Positions 41,263 through 50,483 of a stretch of 64,000 nucleotides of DNA are shown here, piece by piece. A program made the translations under genes and the position numbers. The notes under the pieces were generated by a model. It was given only the letters and a program-made list of their open reading frames with translations, did not search any database and was not told where the DNA came from. Every line of letters starts with the position of its first letter. The stretch's first letter is position 1. The stretch is from positions 24,756-88,755 of IMG/VR virus record IMGVR_UViG_3300026488_000001. The stretch is one strand, 5' to 3'. The DNA is from a virus.

Positions 41263-42966
41263 ATGGCTATTACAGGAATTATAACTAATGAAGGTTTATC
41301 TAAAGCCATACAGGCTTCTGGTAATCAAGGTTGGTATATAAAGTTAGGAAAGTTTTATGTTTCTGATGTTTTAGGTGAGTTGGATACTAACAGAACTATA
41401 TCTGATATGAATCCAACTTGGTATTCTGCTGAAATATCAGCAATTGATGTTTTGTCTCCCCAAGTTCTTCAACTTCACTTAACTATACCTGTTAATGTTA
41501 CTACCGAAGTAAAAAACATTGCTGAGATTTACATTACTGCTTTTAATCCTGATACATCTGAGGAATTTCTCTTTTCTATTCAGCAAGCTAATCCTCAAAT
41601 TCAATATGATCCATCCGGTTCAATATCAATACTTACTCAGATTAAAATTCAGAACTTAGACTTAACAGATGTATTTGAATTTACCTTTACTTATGCTCAA
41701 GATATAGAGGATCATAACTCTGATCCAAATGCCCATCCTCATATAAGGAATGCTCTAAAGAAAGCAGGTATATTCATTAATAACTCTGAAGATTATTCAA
41801 GTTTTACTTATGTAGGTCAGTTTTGGGATGAAAAAGCTGTATTTGATTCATCTGTAACTGACGGAATGTTAGTTTATAGAGGAACAGACGGTAAGTATTA
41901 TCCAGCTATTGCTGATGGAACAGAAAAGTCAAAAGTAGTAGGATATGCTGATGTAACAAACGGAAAAGTTATTGTATCTGGTTTAATTCAAACTTCATTG
42001 ACTTATAATGCAGGAACTGATCTTTATCTTTCTGATTCCAATCTCGGCCAGTTTACGAATAGTCCTACTCCTGTAAAAGTAGGTCTTTCACTTGGAAACG
42101 GTTTAATTCTACTTGGAACTGTTGGAGGTTCAGGGCAAGGAGGAAAAGGAGATGTAACTTTTGAAGATTTAGAGTATTATTCTCTCCTCTTAGATTCACC
42201 TTTTCAAGATATGTACTATGATAAGTTAACCGAAGATTCTCTTAATGTGGTTAGTGGTAATGCCAGTTATGATAAGTATAATGATAAATATATTGTTCAA
42301 TCAGGAACAACATTAGAAACTGATAACTTATTAAATCTTGATGAAAATGATTATAGGTTTTTAGTTCATATTGATTCAACCGAAACTCCAAGCAATGTAG
42401 AATATTCAATAGATGACGGTGTAACTTGGAATACTTGTGAACCTGATAAAATTGTTACCGTATCAACAGGATTTAAGAGAATCAAATTTAGATTTATTTT
42501 TGACAAGGATTGTGAATTAAATAGCTATGGTGTTCTCTATCATTATGGAATACCTGAAGATGCATATTCTTCTGATACAAGAATGTTTGAGATTCTAAAT
42601 GTAGATGAAGATAAACCTGAAAATACTGTTATTACTTTACCTAATGGAGCTACTTACACTCCTGATGGAAAATCTCTTGAAGTTTACCTTAACCGCGCGC
42701 GATTAATTCCTAATATCGATTATGAAGAAGTGGATAATAGAAAAGTTAAATTTAAACTTCCTTTACATAAAGATGATACAATTGTCTTTACTGAAAAATT
42801 TGGTTATGTTGATGTTTCAGAAGAAAACCACACCAAACTTCAACACCTAACACCAAGTTGGACCGATAATTATGCTGATTATATTGTATTAAGGGATCAA
42901 TCAACAGGTAAACTTTACAAGATATACATTGATAATGATAACTTGAAATTTGAACCTTTAGAATAA
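41263..42966 (+). CDS. Tail fibre protein, 567 aa
   Basis: The N-terminus (AITGIITNEGLSKAIQASGN) and the first 160 residues match the phage tail-collar or fibre N-terminal domain that docks on the J/I baseplate ring. HNSDPNAHPHIRNALKKAG is a typical fibre segment. The rest is a set of beta domains with no enzyme motif. The sequence at 42694-42700 (GCGCGCG run) is unusual for this AT-rich region. Confidence 0.85.
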   Translation: MAITGIITNEGLSKAIQASGNQGWYIKLGKFYVSDVLGELDTNRTISDMNPTWYSAEISAIDVLSPQVLQLHLTIPVNVTTEVKNIAEIYITAFNPDTSEEFLFSIQQANPQIQYDPSGSISILTQIKIQNLDLTDVFEFTFTYAQDIEDHNSDPNAHPHIRNALKKAGIFINNSEDYSSFTYVGQFWDEKAVFDSSVTDGMLVYRGTDGKYYPAIADGTEKSKVVGYADVTNGKVIVSGLIQTSLTYNAGTDLYLSDSNLGQFTNSPTPVKVGLSLGNGLILLGTVGGSGQGGKGDVTFEDLEYYSLLLDSPFQDMYYDKLTEDSLNVVSGNASYDKYNDKYIVQSGTTLETDNLLNLDENDYRFLVHIDSTETPSNVEYSIDDGVTWNTCEPDKIVTVSTGFKRIKFRFIFDKDCELNSYGVLYHYGIPEDAYSSDTRMFEILNVDEDKPENTVITLPNGATYTPDGKSLEVYLNRARLIPNIDYEEVDNRKVKFKLPLHKDDTIVFTEKFGYVDVSEENHTKLQHLTPSWTDNYADYIVLRDQSTGKLYKIYIDNDNLKFEPLE

Positions 42967-42977
42967 GGAGTTAGAAG

Positions 42978-43448
42978 ATGAGCACAGTTGCAAAGAATGA
43001 TTTAACAAATGTAGATAAACATACAATTTATGATAAGATTCAGGACTTGTTAGATTTTGCAAAAGTGGATCTAAGTAATGTTAATGATTCTGATATTCTT
43101 AACAAACTTAAAAATGTTGATGGTGAGGGAAGTGGACTCGATGCCGACCTGTTGAGAGGATTGCCCGCTGATTTTAGTTGTGATTTAAGTGAAAATGGTT
43201 ATACGAGGCTGCCTAATGGGTTGATTATTCAATGGGGATATTATAGTAGCGATTCTAGTGGAACATTTATTGTAACGTTACCTATCGCATTTCCAAACGA
43301 ATGTTTATTTGTCTTAGGTTACTCTGGAACAGCACTTCCAGATACAGAAGATACATATTCTGGGTCTGCAAGTAAATACAGTAACAGCCAGATAAAGGTT
43401 ACTGTTGATGACGGTTATCCCACAGCATGGTTAGCAATAGGTTATTAG
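42978..43448 (+). CDS. Tail fibre / receptor-binding C-terminal domain protein, 156 aa
   Basis: Segments GLDADLLRGLPADF and GYTRLPNGLIIQWG are typical of phage fibre receptor-binding tips (gp53-like C-terminal and P2 H types); the WLAIGY end is also typical. Its G+C content and codons look a little different from the flanks. It probably attaches to the fibre encoded upstream. Short size suggests an exchangeable cassette. Confidence 0.75.
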   Translation: MSTVAKNDLTNVDKHTIYDKIQDLLDFAKVDLSNVNDSDILNKLKNVDGEGSGLDADLLRGLPADFSCDLSENGYTRLPNGLIIQWGYYSSDSSGTFIVTLPIAFPNECLFVLGYSGTALPDTEDTYSGSASKYSNSQIKVTVDDGYPTAWLAIGY

Positions 43449-43458
43449 GGAGGCAAAA

Positions 43459-44160
43459 ATGAAATACGCAATTTTCGACGAAAAAGGCTTACCGAAAGGT
43501 TTTTATTCTCCCGATATTCACTCAAATATACCTGAGAACGCAGTTGAAATAACCGATGAACAATGGAGAGAATTTATAAACAATCAAGGCAAAAGAGCTT
43601 GGGATTTTAAAACTAAACAGGTTATTGATATAACTGATAAAGTTTGGGACGATGAAAACAAACAATGGCGTGATAAAACGGAACAAGAAATTATAGCTGA
43701 AAAGAAAAACATCCTCCTTAACCAACTTAATAGTAACACAACTTCATATATTCTCCAACATTACCCTGATATTAAACAAAAGTCTGATTTAGCTGATAAG
43801 GAATTCTATACAACATTACTCATCAACAAACTATCATTAACTGCAAATGAAATTGCGAACAGAGTTTATAATGCATCTGCCAACATTCTATCAGGAATTT
43901 CAACCTTGCAAGATGAAGTAGAAAAGTTATCAAAAGATAAAGATGGCAATGAAATTACCTTTGATTGGAATGGTCAAACTGTATCAACAAAACTACCTTG
44001 GGAACAACTCATAAAAGTTGGAGTAAGAACAGGTTGGGTTCAATTAGTTAAACAAAAGTATTATGAGATTAAGAGACAAATTGAAGATATGTCAAGCTTA
44101 AAGGAATTAGAGAAATTTAACTTGGGTGATATTGAATTCCCTGAATTTCCAAAATTTTAA
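43459..44160 (+). CDS. Tail fibre assembly-like protein, 233 aa
   Basis: The N-terminal half (MKYAIFDEKGLPKGFYSPDI, VEITDEQWREFINNQG, RAWDF) is the usual phage fibre-assembly or DUF4376-associated start. The C-terminal half contains WEQLIKVGVRTGWVQLVKQ, closely matched by WEQLLKVGIRTGWVNIIKQ in the 137-residue protein at 51858. It probably helps fold the neighbouring fibre. Confidence 0.75.
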   Translation: MKYAIFDEKGLPKGFYSPDIHSNIPENAVEITDEQWREFINNQGKRAWDFKTKQVIDITDKVWDDENKQWRDKTEQEIIAEKKNILLNQLNSNTTSYILQHYPDIKQKSDLADKEFYTTLLINKLSLTANEIANRVYNASANILSGISTLQDEVEKLSKDKDGNEITFDWNGQTVSTKLPWEQLIKVGVRTGWVQLVKQKYYEIKRQIEDMSSLKELEKFNLGDIEFPEFPKF

Positions 44161-44185
44161 TATTTTGACTTTGAGGGAGTAAAAG

Positions 44186-45277
44186 ATGAATAAGTTAGAT
44201 AGTAGGTTTATAGTTACCCCTAACCAATTTAAAAATAGAATTATAAACGGTGATTTTCAAATATGGCAGAGAGGTACTTCTTTTAGTTTTGAAAGTAGTA
44301 GTTCTGATAATACTGCAACTATTGGATATACTGCTGATAGGATTGAGAGTTTTAATGTATCAGCTGGGGGTAGATTTACTGTTACTAAAGGTAATTTAGG
44401 TGGATTTAATTCATTTAAAGTTACTGTAGATACTCCTCCTGATAACTTATCATCAGATGGTGGTGTTACTAGATATTGGGTTCCTTTTATATATACATTT
44501 GAAGGCCAGCACTTATATGATTTAGCAAGTAATAAGAAAGTTGTTACTATAAGTTTTTTATTTAAATCTAATGTGTCAGGGAATTTTAGTGTATCATTAA
44601 GAAATTTAAGTTATTATGGTCAAACTGGAAGTTGGGATACCACAAAGAATGATTACTATGTTACATACTTTACCTATGACGGCTCAGAAACTCCTAAAAA
44701 AGTGATTATAACAATTCCATTAAATTATAATTGGACTTATGGTATTTTTAATGATGAAAAAGCTGGCTTCGATTTAACTATTGCACCAATAGGCGATTAT
44801 GCTAAAACATCTACAATAAATACTTGGTTTACTGGTTCTACTCACGATACTTATATTTATGAAAATTATACAAATTGGGCATCGCAAGCTGGTAATTATA
44901 TTGAAATTACCCAACTTCAACTTGAAGAAGGTTCAGAAGCAACTGACTTTGAGTATGTTCCATATGATATTCAGCTATTAAGGTGTATGAGGTATTATGA
45001 AAAAATAAAATGCGAGAATTCTATTGCTGTTAGTGGTGAAGTAAATAATCAATGGCAAACACAAGTGTTTTCTTTTAAAGTTAAAAAAAGAACTATACCA
45101 AGCGTTTCTCTTTTAACAGTTACATTTGATACAAGTAATTCAAAGTTTACATTTGATATTATTGAAGCGACTACTGATGGAGTTTCTTTTCTTACAAATT
45201 CGGGCCCAGATAGCTCATCAAAACCAGTTGACATAATAGAAGGACCTATTATTATCGAAGCAGACGCAGAACTTTAA
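44186..45277 (+). CDS. Tail fibre / adhesin with carbohydrate-binding-like fold, 363 aa
   Basis: The opening FKNRIINGDFQIWQRGTSF and the later YTADRIESF and QLQLEEGSEATDFEY are hallmarks of phage fibre domains with a galactose-binding-like jelly roll. The C-terminal RCMRYYEKI segment is also shared by such fibres. It likely recognises host surface sugar. No enzyme motif. It is the second fibre set after the first chaperone. Confidence 0.82.
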   Translation: MNKLDSRFIVTPNQFKNRIINGDFQIWQRGTSFSFESSSSDNTATIGYTADRIESFNVSAGGRFTVTKGNLGGFNSFKVTVDTPPDNLSSDGGVTRYWVPFIYTFEGQHLYDLASNKKVVTISFLFKSNVSGNFSVSLRNLSYYGQTGSWDTTKNDYYVTYFTYDGSETPKKVIITIPLNYNWTYGIFNDEKAGFDLTIAPIGDYAKTSTINTWFTGSTHDTYIYENYTNWASQAGNYIEITQLQLEEGSEATDFEYVPYDIQLLRCMRYYEKIKCENSIAVSGEVNNQWQTQVFSFKVKKRTIPSVSLLTVTFDTSNSKFTFDIIEATTDGVSFLTNSGPDSSSKPVDIIEGPIIIEADAEL

Positions 45278-45316
45278 CTTTCTTGTTACTAAACAATACT
45301 TTTTGGAGGATTAATA

Positions 45317-45925
45317 ATGAACTCTTCCCAAATCCTTTCAGTTAAGGAAGTTAGAGATATAGTTTGTCAATTCAAAACAATTATCCTTGAAGACGGTTCA
45401 ACTAAAAAAGTTTTTGAGAAATTTTCAGACTTGAAAGGTTATAAACTTGTTATAAAACAAGGTAACCAAGAAGTAACCTACTTTGTTCCTATTGATTCTA
45501 CAAATTCTCATTATCAACTAATCCAGCAATGGATAAAAGAAGGTAACACACCTGAACCTGCCTATACCGATGAGGAAATTTTACAAGAAGTTAGAAACAG
45601 AAAGATTAAAGAACTTAAAAGAATTCGCCAGCAAAAAGTTGATAGCATAGTTGTTACCCTTAATTCAGGTGAAGTTCTTGACGGTGATGAGGTTTCCCAA
45701 GATAGAATGAATAGGGCGGTTGCAGGGTTACCTGATGATAAAACCGAATTACCTTGGATTGACCACAACAATAATTTAATCAAATTAACCAAACCTAAAT
45801 TCCTTGAAGCTCTCCAAAAAGCAGGTCAAGCTATGACCGAAATTTATGTTATATATCAAAAGTTAAGAGATAAAGTTAATTCAGCTAGAACACCTGAAGA
45901 AGTTGTTGCAATAGAATGGGAATAA
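45317..45925 (+). CDS. DUF4376-like fibre-associated protein, 202 aa
   Basis: The C-terminal domain contains VVTLNSGEVLDGDEVSQDRM and EALQKAGQAMTEIYV, the pattern of DUF4376 proteins found beside phage fibres (often fused to fibre-assembly domains). A Lys-rich linker precedes it. TGGAGGATTAATA precedes the ATG. Role: fibre assembly or fibre component, inferred from neighbours. Confidence 0.75.
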   Translation: MNSSQILSVKEVRDIVCQFKTIILEDGSTKKVFEKFSDLKGYKLVIKQGNQEVTYFVPIDSTNSHYQLIQQWIKEGNTPEPAYTDEEILQEVRNRKIKELKRIRQQKVDSIVVTLNSGEVLDGDEVSQDRMNRAVAGLPDDKTELPWIDHNNNLIKLTKPKFLEALQKAGQAMTEIYVIYQKLRDKVNSARTPEEVVAIEWE

Positions 45926-45940
45926 TTTTGGAGGGTATAA

Positions 45941-47062
45941 ATGTTCATTAAAAAAGAAGGCAAGAAGCTATCAAAAGTTTACATAAAGAAAGAAGTTGAG
46001 TTAAAAGGTGAAATATGTTGTATGGCAGATTTGATACCTAGACCTGTTTTTGAATCACCTGTTGATGGTTCTTCAGGTTTCAAAGGAGCATTAAAACTAA
46101 AATCCTTTTCTTCCTCTTCATTTCTGGATGCTAAACTTGAGGCTACTGATTGGGAGATATCATCTGACTATGACTTTAAAAATATTATAGCTTCAAGTTA
46201 CAATGATAAAGGTAATTTGTTAACTTTCTCAATACCCAATATTGAACCTAACAAAACATATTTTGCAAGAGCAAGATTTAGATTTTCACATCATCTATCA
46301 GGTTGGTCAAGACCTGTTAGGTTTACAACGGCAAATTCTTTTATTGAAACACCTGTTATTACCTGTCTTAATAATTCTCCTAATGCAGAATTCAAACTTT
46401 CACCTTTTAGAGCTATCGGATTCTCTGATGAATGGGATTATACGGAATGGCAAATAACAGATACTCTAGATGCTTTTACGAGTTCAACATCTACTTCATC
46501 AGGATTTTTCTATGGTTCTGGAGGTTCACCAACTTTTATAAGCGGTACTGTAGGTGAAGGTGAAAACCCTCAATTATTTAAAGTAACTGATGATTTTGTT
46601 TTGTCCCCAAATAAAACTTATTATGTAAGAGCGAAGTATCACGGGAAAAGTGGAGAAGTATCAGAATGGTCTCCGATTTATGTTTTGAAAACAAGACTTT
46701 ATCGTTTAGATGACAATTTACCAAATCAAGTTACAGAAAACTCAATTTTAAGGATAAAAGTAACCCGTGAGGGTGGTAGTGAATTCTGTCCTGATTATTA
46801 TGATTTAAAAGTAGAAGTATCTCAAGGTGATGTTAAGATTCACAATGATATGTCTTTCACTTGGTTTATTCCTGAAGGCGTTAATAAAGTTACCATAAGT
46901 GTATGGGTAAACAACAAAGATACTGGTTTAATAATGTCTGAAAAGTTAACAAAAACTATTACTGTCGTAAACCTTGAAGAGCTTAAAGGCGATACAGCTG
47001 TTAGCGTTTCGAATTTTAAAGATGCTACCGAATACAACGATGGTTGGGATTTAACTGCATAA
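45941..47062 (+). CDS. Fibronectin type III-like fibre protein, 373 aa
   Basis: Two FN3-like beta sandwiches are suggested by repeated patterns: SDYDFKNIIAS...NKTYFARARFRFSHHLSGWS and NKTYYVRAKYHGKSGEVSEWS. The C-terminal region is another beta domain. It lies just before the LamG protein, so the two may form one adhesive appendage. GGAGGGTATAA precedes the ATG. Confidence 0.78.
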   Translation: MFIKKEGKKLSKVYIKKEVELKGEICCMADLIPRPVFESPVDGSSGFKGALKLKSFSSSSFLDAKLEATDWEISSDYDFKNIIASSYNDKGNLLTFSIPNIEPNKTYFARARFRFSHHLSGWSRPVRFTTANSFIETPVITCLNNSPNAEFKLSPFRAIGFSDEWDYTEWQITDTLDAFTSSTSTSSGFFYGSGGSPTFISGTVGEGENPQLFKVTDDFVLSPNKTYYVRAKYHGKSGEVSEWSPIYVLKTRLYRLDDNLPNQVTENSILRIKVTREGGSEFCPDYYDLKVEVSQGDVKIHNDMSFTWFIPEGVNKVTISVWVNNKDTGLIMSEKLTKTITVVNLEELKGDTAVSVSNFKDATEYNDGWDLTA

Positions 47063-47081
47063 ACTAAACTGGAGGATTCCT

Positions 47082-49970
47082 ATGAAAGCACTTAAAGGTG
47101 GTTGGAAATCCCTTTACATAATAACTTCAAAAACAACAAAAGATGATTTGTATGTTTTCGATAAAATTACTACTGAAGATAAGTTAGTTGCTGATTCTGA
47201 TGGTTTTGTTGAGTTTACTCCTTCGAGTGTGGATGTTTCGGATTTTTTAAATACTCTTGATATTTTTGGTGACGGTAGTTGTATAGCTTGTTATACCTTT
47301 GATGGTAATGCGAATGATCTTTCAGGAAACTATAATGGGACTTGGAACGGTAATGAGCAATATGATATAGGGAAATTTGGGCAAGCAGCAAAATTTGATG
47401 GAAGTAGTTATATAAACACTGGTTTAGATTTGAATGATAATTTGGTGTCTTTATCTTTTTGGATTAATACGATAGAATACAAAGACCAATTTATTATGGG
47501 AACTGATGATAACTCATCAACGACAAGAAATTTCAGAATACTTTTATGGTCAAGTAATGGAATTGATAATGAATTACAAATATGGTTTGGAGGTGATACT
47601 GATTGCAAAGAATACTATACACATTTCCAAATTGTTCCTAAAAATTGGTATCATATTTACTTTGTTGTTGATGTAAACAATTCAGTTTCAAAAATTTATG
47701 TTAATGGAAATTTAGTAAAAACTATGAATGATATTTATTCTGGTTTTGATACTTTAGTTATTGGGGATGCAGGAACAGCATCATCATCGTACAAACTTTC
47801 AGGTCTTATCGACCAAGTTCGCATATTTAACCGAGCTTTAATCGAAGAAGAAATCAAAATTCTTTACAATGGCGAAAAATATTATCATTGTCAACTTCCT
47901 TCTTCTTTAAACAAAGCACCAACTAAAGTATTTAAGAAAGCATCTCCATCTATTTGGGTTTCTAAAGTTTTTGAGCAAGAATCTGGTGAAAATGATTGGT
48001 ATCAGTATCAAGCAGAAGTTAAAGAAAAACCTGAAGAAGTCAAAATAATTTCAGCAACAAAAGATGAAATTAAAACCCCTGAAATTATCATAAAAGGTGA
48101 GAAACTTTTACTTTACTCTGATGAAAAAATTGTTGAAAAGAGTGTAGATAGTTATCCTGAAACTATTAATACCGTTAATGTTTTAGATATTTTTGGTGAT
48201 GGTAGCTGTATAGCTTGCTATCCTTTTAATGGTAATGCGAATGATTTAGGTGGTAATTACAATGGAAGTTGGAGTGGGAATGAGCAATATAGTAGTGGAA
48301 AATTTGGGCAAGCAGCAAAGTTTGATGGAACATCTGGAACTGGTGTAATTATACCTCCTCCTACTACTTCCTTTAATTTTTCTATATCTTTTTGGGTAAA
48401 AACTTCAAATGCAGAGGTTGGAGATTTAGATGCAACTAATACTATAATAGGATTGGATAAAAACGCCCAATACACTAATGATTTCTGTGTAGGGTTAGCT
48501 AAAGGAAAACTAAAAGTATGTGTTGAGACAAATACTGATGGTGATAAAGTTTTCGATACTGGAAAATTTATTGCGAACAACGAGTGGCATCTTGTTGTTG
48601 TTAATTTTAATGTTGCTAAAGATGGAAGTTTTGATGTTTTTGTAGACGGTGTTTGGGTATATTCAAATAGTGTTACAGCAACACCTTCTATGGAATCTTA
48701 TAATTGGGGTATAGGTTGTTTGGCACAAGATGGATCAGTATATACTGGACAAAATTCGACTTTTCACGGTCTCATTGACCAAGTCAGAATATTCAACAAA
48801 CCTTTAACTGAAGATGAGATAAAAGCCCTTTACAATGAAAAACTTTATAAAGTGAACATCTCCTCCTTCAACCTTACTAATCCTCCTGAAAAAGCGTGGA
48901 AAGAACCAACAAAAGTTTATGTAGCTATGGAATCTACGCCTGATAGATGTTTATGGAAAGATGAAGACTTATCTGACCAAATTCTAAATTCAACAACAGA
49001 TTCTATTGAAGTTGTTGATAGTAGGAAGAATATAATTCTACCCAAAGACATCATTATAATTGATAGTGATAAGGAAATTGAGGTTGAAAATGTAACTTTA
49101 ACTGATTCAACTCAAATCCTTGATATTTTTGGTGATGGAAGTTGTATCGCAACATACACATTTGATGGAAACGCAGATGACCTTTCAGGAAACTATAATG
49201 GGAGTTGGAATGGTAATGAACAGTATGATGTAGGGAAATTTGGTCAATCAGCAAAGTTTGATGGGAATAGTTATATAAACACCAATATCAGTAATTTCCC
49301 ATCAACAGTAACACTTTCATTATGGTTTAAACAAAGTGCAATTGATACATCTACTCATCATTGTTTATTCTGTTTTTCTAAAGATGGCAAAAATACTTTG
49401 AATTTGTGGCAGTATGCTACTGATACTAAGAAGAAAATGTATTTTGATATTAATGATAGTCATATCGAATCTCTTCCCAAATTCTACGAAGATAATATAT
49501 GGCATCATTTAGTTATCGTTTCATCAGGTAAGGTTTACATAGATGGTGAAAAAGTTTTAGATATACCTTCAGTTGACTTATCAGTTGTAAATAAGCCTTT
49601 ATTAATTGGAGCTGATTGGGACTCTGATAAAGATAATCCTAATGATTTTGTCAGTTCAGGGACTTATATAGACCAAATTAGAATCTTTAACCGTGCTTTA
49701 TCAGAAAAAGAAGTTAAAATTCTCTACAATGAAGGCTACAAACACCTTATCAATATTCCAACTCAATCTTCTGCACCAACAAAACTTATCGTTCCCGATA
49801 GAACAATTGAACAAACTCTCTTAACTAGAGAGTATGATGAAACAAACAATATCATTAAATCTACTTACAAGACTGCTAGGAAGAATGGAAGAGCAATTAG
49901 AGTAAAACTTGAAGGTAACAAAGATACATTAGTAAATAATTTAAAAGTTAACCTGTGGACAGGTGAGTAA
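47082..49970 (+). CDS. Large adhesin with three LamG-like domains, 962 aa
   Basis: Three repeated domains start at about residues 62, 367 and 677 with LDIFGDGSCIA, followed by GNYNG(T/S)W(N/S)GNEQY and KFGQ(A/S)AKFDG, and each ends with an I-D-Q-(V/I)-R-I-F-N segment. These are laminin-G/concanavalin-like jelly rolls (LamG/Pentaxin type), which bind glycans. The copies are similar at DNA level, showing internal duplication. It probably decorates fibres or capsid. The stop is inside a terminator hairpin. Confidence 0.88.
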   Translation: MKALKGGWKSLYIITSKTTKDDLYVFDKITTEDKLVADSDGFVEFTPSSVDVSDFLNTLDIFGDGSCIACYTFDGNANDLSGNYNGTWNGNEQYDIGKFGQAAKFDGSSYINTGLDLNDNLVSLSFWINTIEYKDQFIMGTDDNSSTTRNFRILLWSSNGIDNELQIWFGGDTDCKEYYTHFQIVPKNWYHIYFVVDVNNSVSKIYVNGNLVKTMNDIYSGFDTLVIGDAGTASSSYKLSGLIDQVRIFNRALIEEEIKILYNGEKYYHCQLPSSLNKAPTKVFKKASPSIWVSKVFEQESGENDWYQYQAEVKEKPEEVKIISATKDEIKTPEIIIKGEKLLLYSDEKIVEKSVDSYPETINTVNVLDIFGDGSCIACYPFNGNANDLGGNYNGSWSGNEQYSSGKFGQAAKFDGTSGTGVIIPPPTTSFNFSISFWVKTSNAEVGDLDATNTIIGLDKNAQYTNDFCVGLAKGKLKVCVETNTDGDKVFDTGKFIANNEWHLVVVNFNVAKDGSFDVFVDGVWVYSNSVTATPSMESYNWGIGCLAQDGSVYTGQNSTFHGLIDQVRIFNKPLTEDEIKALYNEKLYKVNISSFNLTNPPEKAWKEPTKVYVAMESTPDRCLWKDEDLSDQILNSTTDSIEVVDSRKNIILPKDIIIIDSDKEIEVENVTLTDSTQILDIFGDGSCIATYTFDGNADDLSGNYNGSWNGNEQYDVGKFGQSAKFDGNSYINTNISNFPSTVTLSLWFKQSAIDTSTHHCLFCFSKDGKNTLNLWQYATDTKKKMYFDINDSHIESLPKFYEDNIWHHLVIVSSGKVYIDGEKVLDIPSVDLSVVNKPLLIGADWDSDKDNPNDFVSSGTYIDQIRIFNRALSEKEVKILYNEGYKHLINIPTQSSAPTKLIVPDRTIEQTLLTREYDETNNIIKSTYKTARKNGRAIRVKLEGNKDTLVNNLKVNLWTGE

Positions 49971-49990
49971 CTCTCACCTGTCCTTCCTAT
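49957..49990 (+). terminator. Rho-independent terminator overlapping the LamG gene end
   Basis: An 11-bp perfect stem GGACAGGTGAG / CTCACCTGTCC with a five-base loop, followed by TTCCTATT. The stop codon of the LamG gene lies at the loop. Confidence 0.85.
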
Positions 49991-50010
49991 TACAAATTTG
50001 GGGGACAATA

Positions 50011-50418
50011 ATGGCTTTTAAAATAGAAAAGAAACAAGTTAAACCTTTTATGTTCAAAAAAGTTATCAAAGAAATCCCAGATGAAAAACCTTATAGTCAT
50101 AAGAAATATCAACTACGTTACAAAATAAATGAAGAAGTTTTTGATATACATGATTCAGTTGCTGATAATGCCAAAATGATTTCACTTATATTTGCTTTAC
50201 TTACCAGAATTTGGGAAGCTATTCCTAATGATATTAAAGATAAAATGGATAAAGAAACAAGAGAAATGGTTGAATATGCATTCCAGAAATACCATTCCAT
50301 TCAAACTAGAGCTGATGTCGAATTTTTGATAAATGGTAAAGAATTGATAGATAAGCTTATGGATAGGCAAGATAAGATTGGTAAGCTCTTTAAAGAGATT
50401 TATGGTATTGAGAAGTAA
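50011..50418 (+). CDS. Hypothetical protein, 135 aa
   Basis: Start at 50011 because GGGGGA precedes it; an in-frame ATG at 49963 lies in the terminator. Helical, acidic/basic mixed protein with no motif recognised. It lies between adhesin genes and may be a fibre-associated or chaperone protein. Confidence 0.62.
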   Translation: MAFKIEKKQVKPFMFKKVIKEIPDEKPYSHKKYQLRYKINEEVFDIHDSVADNAKMISLIFALLTRIWEAIPNDIKDKMDKETREMVEYAFQKYHSIQTRADVEFLINGKELIDKLMDRQDKIGKLFKEIYGIEK

Positions 50419-50483
50419 TAAGTATAAGTTTGCAAATAAAGATTAGATAATTCATTTCGTAAATATCATAAATGAGGTAAGCT

